Below, piece by piece: positions 3,357 to 5,686 of a stretch of DNA of 5,686 bases (position 1 is its first letter; each line of letters starts with the position of its first letter). Location: assembly GCA_947174215.1 (NCBI GenBank), contig CAMWIB010000079.1:1-5686 (forward strand). The letters are read 5' to 3'. This stretch comes from an uncultured Clostridia bacterium. GTDB taxonomy: Bacteria; Bacillota; Clostridia; Christensenellales; CAG-917. The notes beneath the pieces are model-generated. The model did no database searches. It saw only the letters and a list, made by a program, of their open reading frames with translations, and had not been told where the DNA came from. The translations under genes and the position numbers were made by a program.

Positions 3357-5686
3357 TTATAAAATATTCAATTTGTTCTCATATGGCATAGCCGCCAAAA
3401 CGCCGTTCATTGAACCGTACATTACGATACTGCCAACGCGCGTCATATTACTGCTAAACTCTTTCCAGTTATTCTCATATTCGATGGCGGCTTCTTCGGA
3501 TTCAAACTTGCGCACGGACACGTATTGATAGTTGCCATAATAATCAGTCGTGTTTGCGTCAATATACCACTTTGTACCACCCGACAATGCCGAAATACTT
3601 GGATATGATATCCTAACGGTGTAATCAGCCATTTCAAGGCGAGCCATAATGGATTCCTTTGAATATGGCTCATACGTAAAGTCCCACTTATGCGTTGGGC
3701 GAACGCCGCTATCGATATGCCATACGTCACTTGTGAAGTCCAAATAATTTCTCACAAAATACGCATCCGTAAGACTGTAAGAGTTTGAATAGTAGTAGTC
3801 GGTTTCATCAACTTTCGTGTAATAGTACGAATCGGTCGCGCACACGTCAGACAGGTTTTTCGCATAGCAGTTTGAAACTTCAAGCTTGTTATAAACGTAA
3901 CCTACGATGCCTCTCAAAACGGAATTGCGCGCCGTAACCTTGTCAACGTAGCAACGCTCAACAGTAGCCTCGGAACAGGTGCCTGCAATGCCGCTACAAT
4001 AGCCGTCCGACATATTTATCGTAAGTCCGTACGCGTAAGAATCAGTTATGGTGCCGTATCCGATATTTCCGCACAGTCCGCCGATGAAAGTCTTTATGGA
4101 CGCCACTTCAACTGAGAATGTAGAGTTTTCTATTGCGCACTCGCTCATCGTACCCGAGTTATAGCCGACTATACCGCCCACCTCCAACGACGAGCCGCTC
4201 TCGTAGTTGCTGACGTTGACGCTGAGTCCGTCAACGAATATCTGCGATACACTTCCATAGTTATAGTGGACGAGCAACGCGGTAGTGCCGCCGTATGAGT
4301 ACAAATTCGCATTGTATACACCTATATGGTGGATTGATGCGTTGCCGCCGTTTGATTCGATAAGACCTGCGTAGTACGCGTCACCCTGCACTCCCTTGAC
4401 GTACAAATCTGCGAACTTCAAGTTGTATATCTCGCCTTCGTTGTGCGTTATCCAAGGTCCTTCAACCGTCAAATTGGAAATCGTGTAACCGTTGCCGTTG
4501 AACTCGCCTCTGAAATACTTCGTACTCTTAATCTCAACGTCGGCGCAATCTATATCGTCTTTGAGTTCATATTTTGCGGCGATGCAATTTGCAACCGTAT
4601 TCAGTCCATTCGCATTCTCAATCTTTATGCCGAACACCATAGGCGACAAAAGAAGCCAGCCTATACACAGAACTGATATTATCATAAACACGACGGACAA
4701 GCCGCGCAAACGGATATTGCGTTTGCCGAATATAAGTATGAGGATTGAAACGACAAGCACGCCTACGCCAACACCGAGAATCACACCCCAATGCAACGTC
4801 TGATATACCTGCGTACAGTTGAGCGAAAGGAAAACTGCGACTGCGGCAATAGCAAGCAAAACGATATCAAACAGTGCCGTGATGAGCTTTGCCTTCCTCA
4901 CTCTTGACTTTGTAGTTCCATAATAGCCACTGATATTGTCCGCTACGGAGTTTACTCTATCGTCAATGTCAATCGCTTCATACGCGAAGTCGTCGGTGCG
5001 GTTTCTTCTTATCATATCGGCGGTATCGCCGTCAATGCCGATACTTACAAGGTCGATTCCGTTTGCCGATGCAAACGAGCTTATCCTTCGGTTATATGTA
5101 CGTATACCTGTTTTACAGTCTTCAATAGCATTAAACTGCTGTGACTTGAAGTCGCTTGCCTTAGCGTTTACGTGGCGCATAACTTCCTGATTGCGAGCGT
5201 ATACGTGATTTTGGAATCCCTTGTTGATTGCCTTAATACCTATAATACAGCCGATTATAATAGCCAAGCCGATAATCGGCACGAGCGCCCAACACGACGC
5301 AAATATAAGACCTACTGCGACAAGACCTGCAACCGCGCCACCGACAGCGGCACCCGCACAGTATGCGCCTGTTTCTGACAAATCCGCATATTCGGTTCTT
5401 GATATAATGAAGCCTATAATCGCGCCAACACCTGCCAAAACGCCGCAGCATATACCAAACACCATACTCAGATTGCTTTTCAGCGTATTGAACCAATCGC
5501 CCGAAACGTCGTACGTATAGAAAACGCTACAACCGTATGCAACCGCCGCCACAACTCCAAGCATAAGCATTACGAGCGCAAACAGCGCCAGATTCTTTTT
5601 CGCAACGGCGCCGCTCTTTTGGGAACGGGCGGATTGCTCCAATCTCTTCTGCCCAGAGGTAATCTCAGCTTGCTTTTGTTTAAGCT
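3357..5686 (-). CDS. Polytopic membrane protein with GLUG-like beta-helix surface domain, 5' end probably beyond the window
   Basis: The frame runs from the right edge to the TAA at 3357-3359, giving 775 codons in view. The first possible start inside is TTG at 5642, giving 761 aa, but it has no well-spaced ribosome site and the frame continues upstream with hydrophilic, Gln/Lys-rich residues (LKQKQAEITSGQKR), so the gene probably begins outside. Numbering from 5642, hydrophobic segments lie at about 17-38, 57-81, 94-117, 118-138, 253-274, 285-306 and 314-337: seven helices. The charged loop 139-252 would be cytoplasmic and everything after 338 extracellular. Residues 376-396 (FRGEFNGNGYTISNLTV) open a beta-helix with seven GLUG-like repeats of 27-34 aa to about residue 600. 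Then follow a WHIDSGVRPTHKWDF segment (641-655), common at the end of such domains, and a roughly 100-residue C-terminal region of unknown kind. No enzyme motif is visible. A role in surface adhesion or glycan contact is inference only. It is convergent with the glf operon and not co-transcribed with it. Confidence 0.8.
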   Translation of the reverse strand, partial: LKQKQAEITSGQKRLEQSARSQKSGAVAKKNLALFALVMLMLGVVAAVAYGCSVFYTYDVSGDWFNTLKSNLSMVFGICCGVLAGVGAIIGFIISRTEYADLSETGAYCAGAAVGGAVAGLVAVGLIFASCWALVPIIGLAIIIGCIIGIKAINKGFQNHVYARNQEVMRHVNAKASDFKSQQFNAIEDCKTGIRTYNRRISSFASANGIDLVSIGIDGDTADMIRRNRTDDFAYEAIDIDDRVNSVADNISGYYGTTKSRVRKAKLITALFDIVLLAIAAVAVFLSLNCTQVYQTLHWGVILGVGVGVLVVSILILIFGKRNIRLRGLSVVFMIISVLCIGWLLLSPMVFGIKIENANGLNTVANCIAAKYELKDDIDCADVEIKSTKYFRGEFNGNGYTISNLTVEGPWITHNEGEIYNLKFADLYVKGVQGDAYYAGLIESNGGNASIHHIGVYNANLYSYGGTTALLVHYNYGSVSQIFVDGLSVNVSNYESGSSLEVGGIVGYNSGTMSECAIENSTFSVEVASIKTFIGGLCGNIGYGTITDSYAYGLTINMSDGYCSGIAGTCSEATVERCYVDKVTARNSVLRGIVGYVYNKLEVSNCYAKNLSDVCATDSYYYTKVDETDYYYSNSYSLTDAYFVRNYLDFTSDVWHIDSGVRPTHKWDFTYEPYSKESIMARLEMADYTVRISYPSISALSGGTKWYIDANTTDYYGNYQYVSVRKFESEEAAIEYENNWKEFSSNMTRVGSIVMYGSMNGVLAAMPYENKLNIL
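3843..4517 (-). repeat. GLUG-like beta-helix repeat region encoded in the membrane protein
   Basis: This is a protein-level repeat, residues 376-600 counted from 5642. After the opening FNGNGYTISNLTV, modules begin at residues 397 (WITHNEGEIYNLKF), 425 (AGLIESNGGNASIHHIGV), 455 (ALLVHYNYGSVSQIFV), 489 (GGIVGYNSGTMSECAI), 521 (GGLCGNIGYGTITDSYAY), 550 (SGIAGTCSEATVERCYV) and 577 (RGIVGYVYNKLEVSNCYA). Spacings are 28, 30, 34, 32, 29 and 27 residues. The common pattern is GGIxGxNxGxIxxCy, as in GLUG-motif adhesin-like proteins, where each unit forms turns of a right-handed beta-helix. The repeats are well diverged, so this is an old array and not a recent DNA duplication. Confidence 0.75.

Noticed and set aside
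3331..3528. Plus-strand 65-codon open frame after the terminator
   Set aside because: It begins inside the terminator stem and is antisense to the C-terminus of the membrane protein; no ribosome site.
3843..4517. Possible tandem DNA repeat or CRISPR-like array in the repeat region
   Set aside because: The periodicity is only at protein level with diverged 27-34 residue units; there is no constant DNA repeat.
4443..5520. Plus-strand open frames over the membrane-protein gene, some Thr/Pro/Ala-rich
   Set aside because: Their composition is the predictable antisense of Gly/Ala/Val-rich membrane helices; they overlap one another and lack motifs.

Overview
The window looks like part of a bacterial chromosome, most likely from an anaerobic Bacillota (Clostridia-type) organism. 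The evidence is indirect: textbook sigma-70/SigA promoters, GAGG/AAGGA ribosome sites, TTG/GTG start codons that have to be considered, moderate GC content, and a large multi-pass membrane protein with GLUG-like surface repeats of a kind common in gut Firmicutes. No taxonomic marker gene is present, so this is inference.

Layout. (1) 1-217, minus strand: the first 72 codons of an ABC-2 type polysaccharide/teichoic-acid export permease (Wzm/TagG family), running off the left edge. (2) 218-464: a divergent regulatory region with a good minus-strand promoter for the permease and a perfect-consensus plus-strand promoter for the next operon. The plus promoter carries two abutting inverted repeats over its -35 box and spacer. 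(3) 465-1571, plus: glf, UDP-galactopyranose mutase, complete at 368 aa. (4) 1558-3249, plus: a 563-aa GlfT2-like galactofuranosyltransferase that overlaps the end of glf by 14 nt and carries its Shine-Dalgarno inside glf. (5) About 3302-3336: a strong bidirectional terminator between convergent genes. (6) 3357 to the right edge, minus: a large protein with seven predicted membrane segments followed by a GLUG-like beta-helix domain. Its reading frame is open to the edge, so its true start is probably outside the window.

How it works together. Glf converts UDP-galactopyranose to UDP-galactofuranose, and the GlfT2-like enzyme uses UDP-Galf to extend a galactofuran chain on a membrane-bound acceptor. 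The divergent Wzm-type permease is a plausible exporter of the finished glycan. This matches the logic of mycobacterial arabinogalactan and Klebsiella D-galactan synthesis, but the polymerase here is the three-part actinobacterial type (N-terminal beta-sandwich, GT-A domain, C-terminal helical domain). The most interesting points are this mycobacterial-like galactan module in what looks like a non-actinobacterium, the inverted repeats on the glf promoter, and the uncharacterised polytopic GLUG protein. No CRISPR, mobile element, tRNA or rRNA was seen.
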